Source of the DNA: BD1-7 clade bacterium
Lineage (GTDB): Bacteria > Pseudomonadota > Gammaproteobacteria > Pseudomonadales > DT-91
Direction: 5' to 3'
Assembly (NCBI GenBank): GCA_902705835.1
Contig: CACSIN010000023.1
Coordinates: forward strand, 10,512 to 74,511
Length of the DNA stretch: 64,000 nt
The position numbers and the translations under genes are program-made. The notes under the pieces are model-generated. The model did not search any database and was not told the DNA's origin. It saw only the letters and a list, made by a program, of their open reading frames with translations. Shown piece by piece: positions 44,945-54,053 of this stretch. Position 1 is the first letter of the stretch. Every line of letters begins with the position of its first letter.

Positions 44945-45757
44945 TTAGTCGCAAGCATTCACCGATAAGGTTTGCCCTACCTGCAAACGCTGATCACTCA
45001 AATGCAGCAGGTTATGGCCAAAATACACTTGCCCATCGCTACCCGTGCGCAATTTTTTCAACACCTGCCAGACAACCTTTTGACGCTCTGCTGTTGCCGG
45101 ATCGATCGTTGGAATTGCACAACGGCTGCAAGGCTTCACCGACAACAACGACTGACTGCCATCCGCCGTATTCAGCCGACGCCAATGGTCTTCGGCCCAC
45201 GCATCACCGCCGCTGACAACGATATTAGGGCGAAATCGCTCCATCCCAATTGTAAACGGGAGTTCCAAATTCAGTGCTTTCAACGATGCTGTATGTGTTA
45301 ACAACAGCGGGAAACCATCAGAAAAACCGACATGACACGGTGCTGGGGCGTAATCCGGGTCCACTGGACGCTGCGCTGCGGCACCGATATAAACCAGTCG
45401 CACAGACAATCCTAGCCATTCGCTAAACCAAATAGAGAGTTCTTCAGGCTGCTCCCAAGCAGAAAACGTGTCACTCCAGACATTAACCGGCACAGGTTTA
45501 CTGCAGTCGCCCGCCTTAGGTAGCAGTAGCTTGTTATTATCGGGCGTTTTTATACACCAGCTCTCACCGACATCGGCAACACTAGCCAACGCCATGATTG
45601 GGCAGGTGCGTTGAGAGACAAATTTACCAGAAGCATCCACCAGCATATAACGGCGATCATGCCGCGCACCGAGAGCATCAAAGTCCATCAACTCGCAGGC
45701 GACGCCCGCAAGGGATTTCACCGGATGAATAACTAGGCTGTCAATCTGAACGTGCAT
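44945..45757 (-). CDS. MOSC-domain protein, YcbX-like
   Basis: 270 residues. The N-terminal MOSC_N beta-barrel starts VQIDSLVIHPVKSLAGVACELMDFDALGARHDRRYMLVD. The MOSC domain carries the conserved cysteine in KPCSRCAIPTIDPATAERQ and ends near VYFGHNLLHLS. In YcbX-like proteins the cysteine holds molybdenum cofactor for reduction of N-hydroxylated compounds. AAGGAG lies 7 bases before the ATG. A glutaredoxin-like gene ends 10 bases upstream, so the two are one operon and the small protein may serve as redox partner, which is inference. Confidence 0.88.
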   Translation of the reverse strand: MHVQIDSLVIHPVKSLAGVACELMDFDALGARHDRRYMLVDASGKFVSQRTCPIMALASVADVGESWCIKTPDNNKLLLPKAGDCSKPVPVNVWSDTFSAWEQPEELSIWFSEWLGLSVRLVYIGAAAQRPVDPDYAPAPCHVGFSDGFPLLLTHTASLKALNLELPFTIGMERFRPNIVVSGGDAWAEDHWRRLNTADGSQSLLSVKPCSRCAIPTIDPATAERQKVVWQVLKKLRTGSDGQVYFGHNLLHLSDQRLQVGQTLSVNACD

Positions 45758-45767
45758 CTACACTCCT

Positions 45768-46016
45768 TCAGAAATTCAGAAATTCATTTACCTTATCATG
45801 ATCAAATGGCCATCCAAGTTCACCTTCTTCGGTGGGCGCATCAGCCTTTCTGATCACTGGAATACGGATGCCGTAAAGGTCAACCAGCGCGTCGTCATCA
45901 GCAATATCAACCAAGGTGACATCTATAACGCCTGCTTTGCGAAATGAAGACAAGACAACTTCGGCGTCTTCACACAAGTGACAACCGACTGTGTGATAAA
46001 GAATAATGGACTGCAT
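45768..46016 (-). CDS. Glutaredoxin-like protein
   Basis: 82 residues, one thioredoxin fold. The redox motif C-H-L-C is at positions 12-15 directly after the first strand (IILYHTVGCHLCEDAE). IRIPVI supplies the cis-proline at about 53. It belongs to the small glutaredoxin-family group (DUF836-like) rather than classical Grx, which has C-P-Y-C. It lies 10 bases upstream of the MOSC gene on the same strand. Confidence 0.85.
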   Translation of the reverse strand: MQSIILYHTVGCHLCEDAEVVLSSFRKAGVIDVTLVDIADDDALVDLYGIRIPVIRKADAPTEEGELGWPFDHDKVNEFLNF

Positions 46017-46168
46017 GGCAACCTGATTTATTGTCCGGCATACCGCCGAATATTCACGTAACGGGCTTCTCAGGATTGCACCAAAACGGTGTTAGACCGA
46101 GAAATTCAATCTAGCCACGTAGATTACTGCGAATCCCTTCAGATACAAGTCCAATTCTTGGCCTTCGG

Positions 46169-46645
46169 TCAGAAAACGCCCATATCCAGGCCAACAACTA
46201 GCGCCTCAGCAAGCTCGCGAGCCTGCGCAATAGCGGCGTCATCCGGTTTACCGTAAAGAACCAAGGGTGCTTGTACTTGCCGCGCATTGAGCCCCTGCAT
46301 AATCGTTTCAATACGCTGAACACAACCTGTGCCACTGTTGCCAGTATCAAGTACCAGCGCATAAGGTTTACCCAATGCTTCAGCACGTTCGGCGGGGTAA
46401 AACACACGGTCAAGAAAGTCTTTCAAACCGCCAGATATATTGCCAAAGTTCTCCGGCGCTATCATAACGATTAAGTCAGCTGCACAAAAATCGTCGCTAT
46501 CAGCCTCCCAAGCGCGCTTGAGCACGACGCTAACGGGCTCTTCACAACCTTGCGCAACCGCGCTTGCGGCCTGACGCATATGCAAAGCCAACGTTTCGTT
46601 CCGGCCAGATTGACTGTGAAAAACCAGCAGCAACTGTGCAGGCAT
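46169..46645 (-). CDS. Flavodoxin-like / NADPH-dependent FMN reductase-like protein
   Basis: About 158 residues. The start at 46645 (MPAQLLLVFHSQSG) follows CGGAGAG and begins at the first strand; longer starts are poor. The FMN loop is H-S-Q-S-G-R-N-E-T, with IAPENFGNISGGLKDFLDRVF forming the second flavin contact. This is the WrbA/NADPH-FMN reductase-like group of flavodoxin folds. The partner is unknown. It lies 75 bases downstream of exporter 3 on the same strand. Confidence 0.82.
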   Translation of the reverse strand: MPAQLLLVFHSQSGRNETLALHMRQAASAVAQGCEEPVSVVLKRAWEADSDDFCAADLIVMIAPENFGNISGGLKDFLDRVFYPAERAEALGKPYALVLDTGNSGTGCVQRIETIMQGLNARQVQAPLVLYGKPDDAAIAQARELAEALVVGLDMGVF

Positions 46646-46720
46646 CAGGGCTCTCCGAATAAATGAAGTCTCGCGCAACACGCGTGCGTATTACCGCACG
46701 GCGATGAACAAACCCTCAGT

Positions 46721-49003
46721 CTAGACTTTATCTTTGCGTGCATCGCCAAACGATAATACAGCCGGTGTAAACACCAAATCAGCAAACAAGGCTATCACGA
46801 TCAGCGCGGCTCCTAACCATCCGAGATCGCGATTCCAGCTGAAACCTGAAATGAGAAACACCAAAAACCCACAAGTGAGGATGCCACTGGAAATAATCAA
46901 CGCGCCCTTGACTTCGTCCACCGCATCAATGATAGCCTGAACCCGCGGTTTTCCGGCCTGCAGTTCCTCATTAAAACGAGCAAACAAATGCACGGTATCA
47001 TCAACAGCAATACCAATCGCAATACAAAATGCGATGCCGGGTAACGGGTTTAGGCTTTGACCCGATAACGCATAAAAGGCAAGCCCTAAAATAACTGGCA
47101 GAATATTCGGGAACACACTGCCAAGAGACAACCGCCAATCACGAAATACCAACTGTATGGTAATCACGATAAAAACCAATGCCATCAATACGCTTTCAAG
47201 TAACTCCCGTGAGAGTTTATTCATGCCTTCATAGGCGACAGGCGCTTCACCGGTCATTCGGGCTTTAACACCCGTTCCGGCAAACAAGGTTTCGGTATAC
47301 TCATTAAACTCGGCTTTAACCGTCACTAGGTAATCTGCCCCCAGATCCGATCCGTTTACGCGAATACGTGCATGTGAATAATCAAAATTCACCAACTGCT
47401 CAAGAATCGCATCCGAGCTGCCTTCGGCCAACAACAGCAGCTGGGCGACAGCTTCATTACTGTCCGGAATGGCATTGTCGCCGCTAATTGCATGATTCAG
47501 GGACTGCACGATATCAGCCATACTTAACGCATGATCACCAAAGCCTTTTACATGTAACCAATCGCCGGTTTGACGCATTTTTTTCAGAACATCCGCTTGT
47601 TTGAACGCGCCCGGCTCACCCAACAACGAGACTTCCAGCGGTAACGCTCCTGACAACTTCTGCTCTGCCACTTCACCGGCAACAACCTGCGGGTGATCCG
47701 GTGCGAGCATATCTTTCAAAAAGTAATCGTATTCGATGTGATAGCCTAGCCAGCCACCACCGAGCAAACTGGCAACCCCTGCCGCGGTAACCCAGCGGCG
47801 ACCTCTAACGGAGGTTGAATAAGCCACACAACGACTCACCCAATCTTTGCCAGTAAATGTACTGATATTGCCCGCTTTAGGTTTCGCCAACATCAGGCAG
47901 GCAGGAATAATCAGCATCATCCCAACGTAACTGACCAACACACCCGAGCCCAGATACAAGCCAAAGCTGCGCAGAATTTTCATATCAGCGGTCATCAGTG
48001 CATAAAAGCCAATAGCGGTTGTCAAGCAGGACAAAAAGGCCGCTTTACCCACCCGCGTGGTAACAATGCTTACCGCCGTTTGTTGATCGGTTCCAAATTG
48101 GCATTCACGAAAATAGCGATGATAAAAATGCGTGCTGTTTGCGACAATAATAACCATCAATAGCACCGGAAACGTGATGGTTAATTGGTTAACATCATCA
48201 CCGTTTATACCCATCATACCGACTGTCGCGGCCAACCCAAACAGGGTTGTCAGTAAGGTGATCCAAACCACTGCGTATGAGCGAAAGATCAAAAAGCTCA
48301 CCAATCCGACAATAAGCGCCGTTAATGGAACGAGCAGAAATAAGTCCCGTAACATCAATTCAAGAATGCCAATACGCGTGAACGGGATACCCGCAAACTG
48401 CACAGACACAGTGGGCATATCAACAAATGCCCCGTTCATGGTGCTACGGAAATACTCCGCAGGCTCCTGAATCTTGCGAAAACGGTCAAAATCTGTCGGC
48501 ATTTCAGCAATGACGGCCACAGTATTGTGGTCAATCGAAACCAAGCGCCCGCCGGTTGCCGGCGACTCCCGTAAAAGCTTTAAACGCATGGCATCACTGA
48601 TCTCATCATCAGCAAACAAGGGGTCAATAATAATCTCATCGTCTTTGCCGGCTCGAATCACACTTGTCGATACCGGGCTTAAAACACGATTGTAATTACC
48701 GGTTTGCTCGAGTTTTTCGACAGCGACTTCAAGATGGCTAAAAAATACCTGATTCATCGCGGTAGGGTCATCATCAGGTAATTGCACTATGGCCATCAAC
48801 AAGCCGTCATCTGCACCGAATACCTCTCGATAGAACTCACGGTAAGCGTTATCTTCATTGTCAATAGAAAATAAAGCAGCAAAATGATTGTTCAATCGCA
48901 CATCACGGGCGAGAAAAACAAACAGTAAGAAAAGTACTGCGGAAAGCACCAAGCTAAGCTTGGGGTAACGGGTTACCGCGTTGGCATATCGTTGAAAAAA
49001 CAT
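46721..49003 (-). CDS. RND superfamily (MMPL-type) exporter 3
   Basis: 760 residues, with the same two-fold layout as the other two exporters here. The first bundle has IIVANSTHFYHRYFRE, where Asn-Ser replaces the usual acidic residue; the second keeps AIGIAVDDTVHLFARFNEE with the Asp pair. So only one half may carry the proton relay. The N-terminal periplasmic domain begins NHFAALFSIDNEDNAYREFYREVFGADD. It has no adjacent MFP or TolC gene. Hydrophobic or lipid-type cargo is likely from the family; the real substrate is unknown. Confidence 0.9.
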   Translation of the reverse strand: MFFQRYANAVTRYPKLSLVLSAVLFLLFVFLARDVRLNNHFAALFSIDNEDNAYREFYREVFGADDGLLMAIVQLPDDDPTAMNQVFFSHLEVAVEKLEQTGNYNRVLSPVSTSVIRAGKDDEIIIDPLFADDEISDAMRLKLLRESPATGGRLVSIDHNTVAVIAEMPTDFDRFRKIQEPAEYFRSTMNGAFVDMPTVSVQFAGIPFTRIGILELMLRDLFLLVPLTALIVGLVSFLIFRSYAVVWITLLTTLFGLAATVGMMGINGDDVNQLTITFPVLLMVIIVANSTHFYHRYFRECQFGTDQQTAVSIVTTRVGKAAFLSCLTTAIGFYALMTADMKILRSFGLYLGSGVLVSYVGMMLIIPACLMLAKPKAGNISTFTGKDWVSRCVAYSTSVRGRRWVTAAGVASLLGGGWLGYHIEYDYFLKDMLAPDHPQVVAGEVAEQKLSGALPLEVSLLGEPGAFKQADVLKKMRQTGDWLHVKGFGDHALSMADIVQSLNHAISGDNAIPDSNEAVAQLLLLAEGSSDAILEQLVNFDYSHARIRVNGSDLGADYLVTVKAEFNEYTETLFAGTGVKARMTGEAPVAYEGMNKLSRELLESVLMALVFIVITIQLVFRDWRLSLGSVFPNILPVILGLAFYALSGQSLNPLPGIAFCIAIGIAVDDTVHLFARFNEELQAGKPRVQAIIDAVDEVKGALIISSGILTCGFLVFLISGFSWNRDLGWLGAALIVIALFADLVFTPAVLSFGDARKDKV

Positions 49004-49451
49004 GGTTTTATCTATGTAATCCGGATCAGATTTTTATTATTCTGGAACCACGACTGGTTGTATTTCGGCATTATATCGCAGCATAACCATCACGTAAGCG
49101 TACTTAAATATCGACGAAAACATGATGAATATCAGGCTAATTCTCAAACGCACATGCACGCATAAGCGTTTGAAGAAGCGTCAATCGTCAAAACTGAATA
49201 CAGTATACGCGGATGCGTATCATATCAGAAAAACCGACGCCAACATGGTTCATCAGCCGAGCCATTGACTGATTCGTTTGCAACGCACATGGCCTATTAG
49301 CAAGAAAAAGATTGCTATCGGGTATGGAGCACGCTCGCGTCATTAAGGAATTAATCGTCATATTTCACGACACGAGATTACAAAAAAGAACACTGACCGG
49401 CATTATAGACATATGAGATGTGACGTCGGACGGAATAAGGCTTAAAACAGG
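49004..49451. other. Intergenic region between exporter 3 and the GGDEF protein
   Basis: The two genes diverge here, so both promoters should lie inside. An 8-bp stem with a 14-base loop (TCAAACGC and GCGTTTGA, 49144-49173) and a smaller one (ATACGC, GGAT, GCGTAT at 49205-49220) are seen. No open frame or RNA gene was recognised. Confidence 0.4.
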
Positions 49452-50624
49452 ATGTTTATACAGTCACAGCCATTTGGCTGGCTAAATCAAATTATCGATT
49501 ATTTCATACATAAAAATCGCTATGTAAATCCAATCGATCTCTATCGTGCACGTATACTCGTTGGTAGTTTATTGACGGTTGCGCTTTCGTCGTTAGTTAT
49601 CTGTCTTTTCTTACTTAGCCAGTATTTCAAAGAACCCCATGCAGAAATCGGCATGCTACTAACTGCCGGGTTAACGATTTTATACGGGCTCAATCTCGCC
49701 ATTTTCAAAAATTACGGCAGTATCACAGTGATCGCCCATAGCTGTGTCGCCCCGCTCTATATTGCATTAATGTTCTCTGCCATCGTCTCTGGTGGGCCAT
49801 TGGCAACATCCTCACAAATCCTGTTTCTTTTGCCGGTGCTAACGTATTTTACAGCCGGTGGCCGTGCGGGCTTGATCTGGTTTTCTATCGTTTTGGTCTC
49901 ACAGCTCGCCATCTATGGTATCTACTGGCGGGGCTATCGTTTCATCAGTTTAATGACAGATTCCCAATACATTGAGCAAAGCCTAGTTCATTGGCTTAGC
50001 ACGCTGGTTGGCCTGATTGGAATAACCGCCGCCTATGAAAGCGCGAATCAGAGACTTATTGCGCAACGAGAAGCCGAAGGTGAAAACAACCGCTACTTGT
50101 CACAGCACGATCTATTGACAGGCCTCAAAAATCGCGCTTTTTTCGCCCAACAAATTACTCGAAGGCTGTTCGAAGGCGATTTTTTCAAACAGCATTTTTC
50201 GCTGTACCTCATCGACATCAAGGCCTTTAAACAGATAAATCAAGCCCATAGCTATGGCACCGGCGACCGAATTCTGGTCGAATTTTCGCAGCGTCTGGCA
50301 CGATTGGCCGGCGATCACCCCATCGCTAGAATGGATGGAAATACATTTGCCATGGCGATGCCGGTCAACAAGGATATGAATGACACACCTGAACGTATTT
50401 GCGAAATGATTCTTGCTAGCGCAACCCAGCCGTTTAGTGTCGAAAATACTGTTGTTTCCCCCAGCGTTGCGATCGGTTTCAGTCTATACCCCGACAACGG
50501 CAATAGCTTTGAGACGCTATTAGAGAAAGCTGAAACAGCCTTGATGCAAGCGAAGTCATCCCCATACTGCTGCTGTGGTTTTGACGAAATTGAGCCGAAT
50601 ACCGGCTCCCAAGTTTCAACATAG
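49452..50624 (+). CDS. Membrane GGDEF-domain protein with degenerate active site
   Basis: 390 residues. Residues about 30-195 form six membrane helices (for example ILVGSLLTVALSSLVICLFLLSQYF), an unnamed sensory module. A C-terminal GGDEF domain starts RYLSQHDLLTGLKNRAFF, the family's opening motif. The signature loop reads D-G-N-T-F at 295-299 in place of G-G-D-E-F, so both catalytic acidic positions are lost. Cyclase activity is therefore unlikely; GTP or c-di-GMP binding, or pure protein contact, may remain. The C-terminal end has a Cys-Cys-Cys run (SPYCCCGFDEIEPN), of unknown meaning. It is not in an operon. Confidence 0.87.
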   Translation: MFIQSQPFGWLNQIIDYFIHKNRYVNPIDLYRARILVGSLLTVALSSLVICLFLLSQYFKEPHAEIGMLLTAGLTILYGLNLAIFKNYGSITVIAHSCVAPLYIALMFSAIVSGGPLATSSQILFLLPVLTYFTAGGRAGLIWFSIVLVSQLAIYGIYWRGYRFISLMTDSQYIEQSLVHWLSTLVGLIGITAAYESANQRLIAQREAEGENNRYLSQHDLLTGLKNRAFFAQQITRRLFEGDFFKQHFSLYLIDIKAFKQINQAHSYGTGDRILVEFSQRLARLAGDHPIARMDGNTFAMAMPVNKDMNDTPERICEMILASATQPFSVENTVVSPSVAIGFSLYPDNGNSFETLLEKAETALMQAKSSPYCCCGFDEIEPNTGSQVST

Positions 50625-50669
50625 GTATAAGCAGAGTCTATAAAAACGACGCTTATAACAATAATCAAA

Positions 50670-51929
50670 TCAGTTTACAGCAGGAACGTAGAACGGAATC
50701 GAAAGCCCATTGGCATCCCAAACAACACGCCCTTCTTGAACCAATAGTTGACAATCGATACGCCGCTCACCCTGCATTTTCTCGGGTTTCACATCGTAAA
50801 AACCAAAGCTGCCGTTGTCGATGTTAAGCAGTGCAATATCAGCGACATTGTTCTCGGTTAATGATCCAAGATCTGCACGCCCGATGGATTCTGCTGCGCG
50901 TGAGGTAACCGCTTCGATAACCTCATCGAGCGGCATGCCCAAATTCAGGAACTTAGACATAAGATTTGGCAAGTTTTTTAAGCCGGCATTCATTGCACCA
51001 ATATGCAAATCGGTACCGAGTGTCGTCGGATAAACGCCTTGCCGCAACGCTGGTACAGCCTGCGAATACAAGAAACTACCGCCGCCATGCCCAACATCCA
51101 ATCGGATACCATTATCCAACGCTTCGAAGATAAAAGGCTTTACCCGGCCCTGTTGATCAACGATCGGTTCACGCCCGTTAACATTTGCAAAGGCATGGGT
51201 AAAAATATCGCCCGGCCGCAGCTTTTCAAGCAAGAGTTTTTCCAATGACAGCTCCGGCTGCGCAGAACCAAAATCGATCATCACCGGCACGCCGGCCTGC
51301 TCGGCCGCTGCGATCGCTCGGTTTGTGGGTACCCAACTCGGACTGTCATAGTGGGCAAGTTTGACGCCAACCAATAAATCAGGGTAACGGCGGATCATTT
51401 CTGCGGTTTTTTGTACCGACATATCTTCAAGCTTTTGCTCATGCTCATACCCACGCATGCCGCCACCAACAATATTTAAATAGGCCAGTACGCGTGTTTG
51501 AGAATGATCGATTGTTTGCCGCTTGAAGGTTTCGAAGTTACGCCAGCCCGAACTACCGGCATCGACCATGGTGCTCGCACAACTTCGAAATGAAAAACTA
51601 TCTGGTGCGATCGCATCATAACTATTTGCCAGATAACGCGAGTCTCGTGTTCCGACAAACAGGTGCGAATGCACATCAATTAACCCCGGCACAACAAACA
51701 ATCCTGTTGCGTCGACCACAGTAGTAGCATTCTCTGCCGGTATCGATGGCTGAATGCGGGATATCCTGCCATCCGTTACTGCAACATCCATAATGCCATT
51801 GCGATTATTTGCCGGATCAATAACAAAACCGTTTTGTATCAAAATATCGATTTCATCCGCGACCGCGGCAGATATCCAACCAACACTCGAGAACAGCACA
51901 AACACCCAATTTACGATTGAAATACGCAC
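50670..51929 (-). CDS. Exported amidohydrolase (EF_0837/AHA_3915-like)
   Basis: About 419 residues. The GTG at 51929 has a perfect AAGGAGG 6 bases upstream, placing the signal peptide (IVNWVFVLFSSVGWISAAVADE) at the N-terminus; the longer frame from 51950 runs through the ribosome binding site. The amidohydrolase barrel begins at VVPGLIDVHSHLF (the H-x-H metal site). Lys in VGVKLAHYD is the candidate carbamylated lysine, followed by FTHAF, DVGHGGGSF and TLGTDLHIGA with the metal Asp. The family hydrolyses amide or ester bonds in small rings or N-acyl compounds. Export from the cytoplasm is unusual, and the substrate is unknown. Confidence 0.85.
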   Translation of the reverse strand: MRISIVNWVFVLFSSVGWISAAVADEIDILIQNGFVIDPANNRNGIMDVAVTDGRISRIQPSIPAENATTVVDATGLFVVPGLIDVHSHLFVGTRDSRYLANSYDAIAPDSFSFRSCASTMVDAGSSGWRNFETFKRQTIDHSQTRVLAYLNIVGGGMRGYEHEQKLEDMSVQKTAEMIRRYPDLLVGVKLAHYDSPSWVPTNRAIAAAEQAGVPVMIDFGSAQPELSLEKLLLEKLRPGDIFTHAFANVNGREPIVDQQGRVKPFIFEALDNGIRLDVGHGGGSFLYSQAVPALRQGVYPTTLGTDLHIGAMNAGLKNLPNLMSKFLNLGMPLDEVIEAVTSRAAESIGRADLGSLTENNVADIALLNIDNGSFGFYDVKPEKMQGERRIDCQLLVQEGRVVWDANGLSIPFYVPAVN

Positions 51930-52302
51930 AACAAACCTCCTTGTAAACACTGAATGGCAAGAACCGAAACAGAAAGATCCTAAAAGGGATTAACCGAAAT
52001 GGAAGGAACCGAGAACGGTGAAATTTGCCTACCCATCTTCGAGTGAAAAATCGGCGGCGTGTTTTATGCCTATATCACAGTAATTGGTTTTTGAGAGCTA
52101 GTTCCGGCTTAATTTTGGTTCAAATACCAGCGATCAAACAGTCAGTTTGTTGCCTTACAAGAAAGAGGGATTAGACGGTACAAGAAGGGAATTGCGCATC
52201 AGTGCGAAGAGACAACAACCGTCATAAACCTGCCACGACTGACAGGGTTTATGACGGCATTTAATAGCTTTTACTGCAAATATCCGAGTATTTCCCGAGC
52301 CA
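51930..52302. other. Intergenic spacer with ALDH terminator
   Basis: No gene seen. 51955-52020 and 52155-52215 are purine-rich on the given strand. It contains the hairpin at 52219-52257 and, at the left side, the leader of the amidohydrolase gene. Confidence 0.4.
52219..52257 (-). terminator. Terminator of the aldehyde dehydrogenase gene
   Basis: CCGTCATAAACCTG pairs with CAGGGTTTATGACGG (one bulged G) around a 10-base loop, 46 bases past the stop. On the transcribed strand it is followed by TTGTTGTCTCTT. Confidence 0.7.
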
Positions 52303-53850
52303 TTATGGCCCCAGCAGCAAACGGCCGATAGTGGATTGCCACATGAAGTTCATGAGCTTTTTCATTTGGTCATACTTTTTCTGGTCATGGGGGTAACCTG
52401 AATCCATGCCCGCGTACCGGCCAACAATAATCGGCTTCGGGTGTGTGTATCCACGCAAGCCGTTCTGGCCATTGATAGAGCCCATACCGCTTTCCTTCAC
52501 ACCACCAAACGGTGCATTTGGCACTCCGTACATCATGCCAATGTCGTTAACCGCCATAGAACCGGTTTGAATACGACGGGCAATACGCAAGCCCTTGAGT
52601 TTATCCTGAGTCCAGACAGAGCCATGCAGGCCGTAATTGGAGTCATTTGCCTTGGCGATGGCTTCTTCTTCATTCGCTACTTTGATGATTGGTAGTACTG
52701 GGCCAAAGGTTTCTTTCTTCATCAAGTCACTGGATTCATCAACATCCACTAATACAGTTGCTGGGAAATACAAACCTTTACCGTCACCCACACGTTTACC
52801 ACCGGTCGTTGGCTTGGCGCCGCGTGCAATCGCGTCATTCACATGATCTTCAATGATCGACATCTGACGATCCCAGAACACTGCGCCTAGATCTTCATCA
52901 ACACCAAACTGCTGACCTTGGCGAAGCGCCGAAGCTATCTTAGTGACCTTTTCAACGAACGCATCGTACACAGGCGCTTCAACATAGATACGCTCGATAC
53001 CACAACAGAAATGACCGGTGTTAACACAGCCTCCCCACACAGCACCGTGTGCAGCTTTATCCAGATCCGCATCGGCACAAATAATCATGGCGTCTTTACC
53101 ACCGAGCTCCAACGAATACGGCGTCAGGTTTTGTAAGCATGATTCTGCCACTTTTTTGCCTGTTGCGACCGAACCGGTGAACGCTACTTTGTCGATCATC
53201 GGCGACGACGTTAATGCAGCACCCGTGCTGCCATCACCGATTAATACTTGGCAAACCCCTTCAGGGAAGCCTGCATCACGGCACAAATCTTCAAGAATTT
53301 TCGAACAAATCGGCGTAATTTCAGAACCCTTGGCGACGACTGTGTTACCTGCCAACAATGCTTGAATAGTTGGGTTAGCCGTCAAAACAAACGGGCCATT
53401 CCAAGGTGCGATAACACCAACTACACCCAATGGACAGTATTGCATGTGGACTTTTTTCATTAATCCCATGATACCCGAGGCACGGAAGGTTTCTTCCTTC
53501 AGTGTCTTCGAAGCCTGCTTACACCAATATGAAATGAAAGCACACACGGCATAGATTTCGAATGTCAGAGCATCCTGCATCGGTTTGCCGGTTTCCTTGA
53601 TGACGACATCAATAATTCGATCTTGTTGGTCAAGTATTTGTTCGCGCAAGCGCATCATGTATTCAACACGTTGAGTGACGCTCAAAGCCGCCCAAGCTGG
53701 CTGTGCCAGGTGAGCTTTTTCAATCACCGCATTGACGTCTTCCGCAGTTTGGCACTCGATATCGTAGAGAAACTCGCCATTTGCCGGATTAGTCAGACTC
53801 AGTACCTGACGGCCTTCTTCATTCGTGCCTTTGGGCTGGATAATCGCCAT
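52303..53850 (-). CDS. NAD(P)+-dependent aldehyde dehydrogenase
   Basis: 515 residues, the usual ALDH length. The general base Glu248 is in LELGGKDA, and the catalytic cysteine is Cys282 (with Cys283 next to it) in GHFCCGIERIYV. The coenzyme site is FTGSVATGKKVAES, and NYGLHGSVWT and PFGGVKESGMG follow. It oxidises aldehydes to carboxylates. Beyond the catalytic core there is a C-terminal extension ending NFMWQSTIGRLLLGP, hydrophobic at the end, which could touch a membrane. The aldehyde is unknown; a long-chain or aromatic substrate is possible. It is transcribed alone. Confidence 0.92.
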   Translation of the reverse strand: MAIIQPKGTNEEGRQVLSLTNPANGEFLYDIECQTAEDVNAVIEKAHLAQPAWAALSVTQRVEYMMRLREQILDQQDRIIDVVIKETGKPMQDALTFEIYAVCAFISYWCKQASKTLKEETFRASGIMGLMKKVHMQYCPLGVVGVIAPWNGPFVLTANPTIQALLAGNTVVAKGSEITPICSKILEDLCRDAGFPEGVCQVLIGDGSTGAALTSSPMIDKVAFTGSVATGKKVAESCLQNLTPYSLELGGKDAMIICADADLDKAAHGAVWGGCVNTGHFCCGIERIYVEAPVYDAFVEKVTKIASALRQGQQFGVDEDLGAVFWDRQMSIIEDHVNDAIARGAKPTTGGKRVGDGKGLYFPATVLVDVDESSDLMKKETFGPVLPIIKVANEEEAIAKANDSNYGLHGSVWTQDKLKGLRIARRIQTGSMAVNDIGMMYGVPNAPFGGVKESGMGSINGQNGLRGYTHPKPIIVGRYAGMDSGYPHDQKKYDQMKKLMNFMWQSTIGRLLLGP

Positions 53851-54053
53851 TGTAGAAACCTGTATTTTGCTTCAGTAAATCGTATTCAGTATTTGGACGC
53901 CAAGAGATTACGCTTTTATTCAATCGTAATCAAAAAGCTGTGCGTAACATTACCACCCTGTTAACGGGATTTAATGTAAATACCAGCTAATGTGCAGACA
54001 TAAACCTTGTTTTTTTGTGCCCTAAACGGCCGTACATAAAAGGACTACTAACC

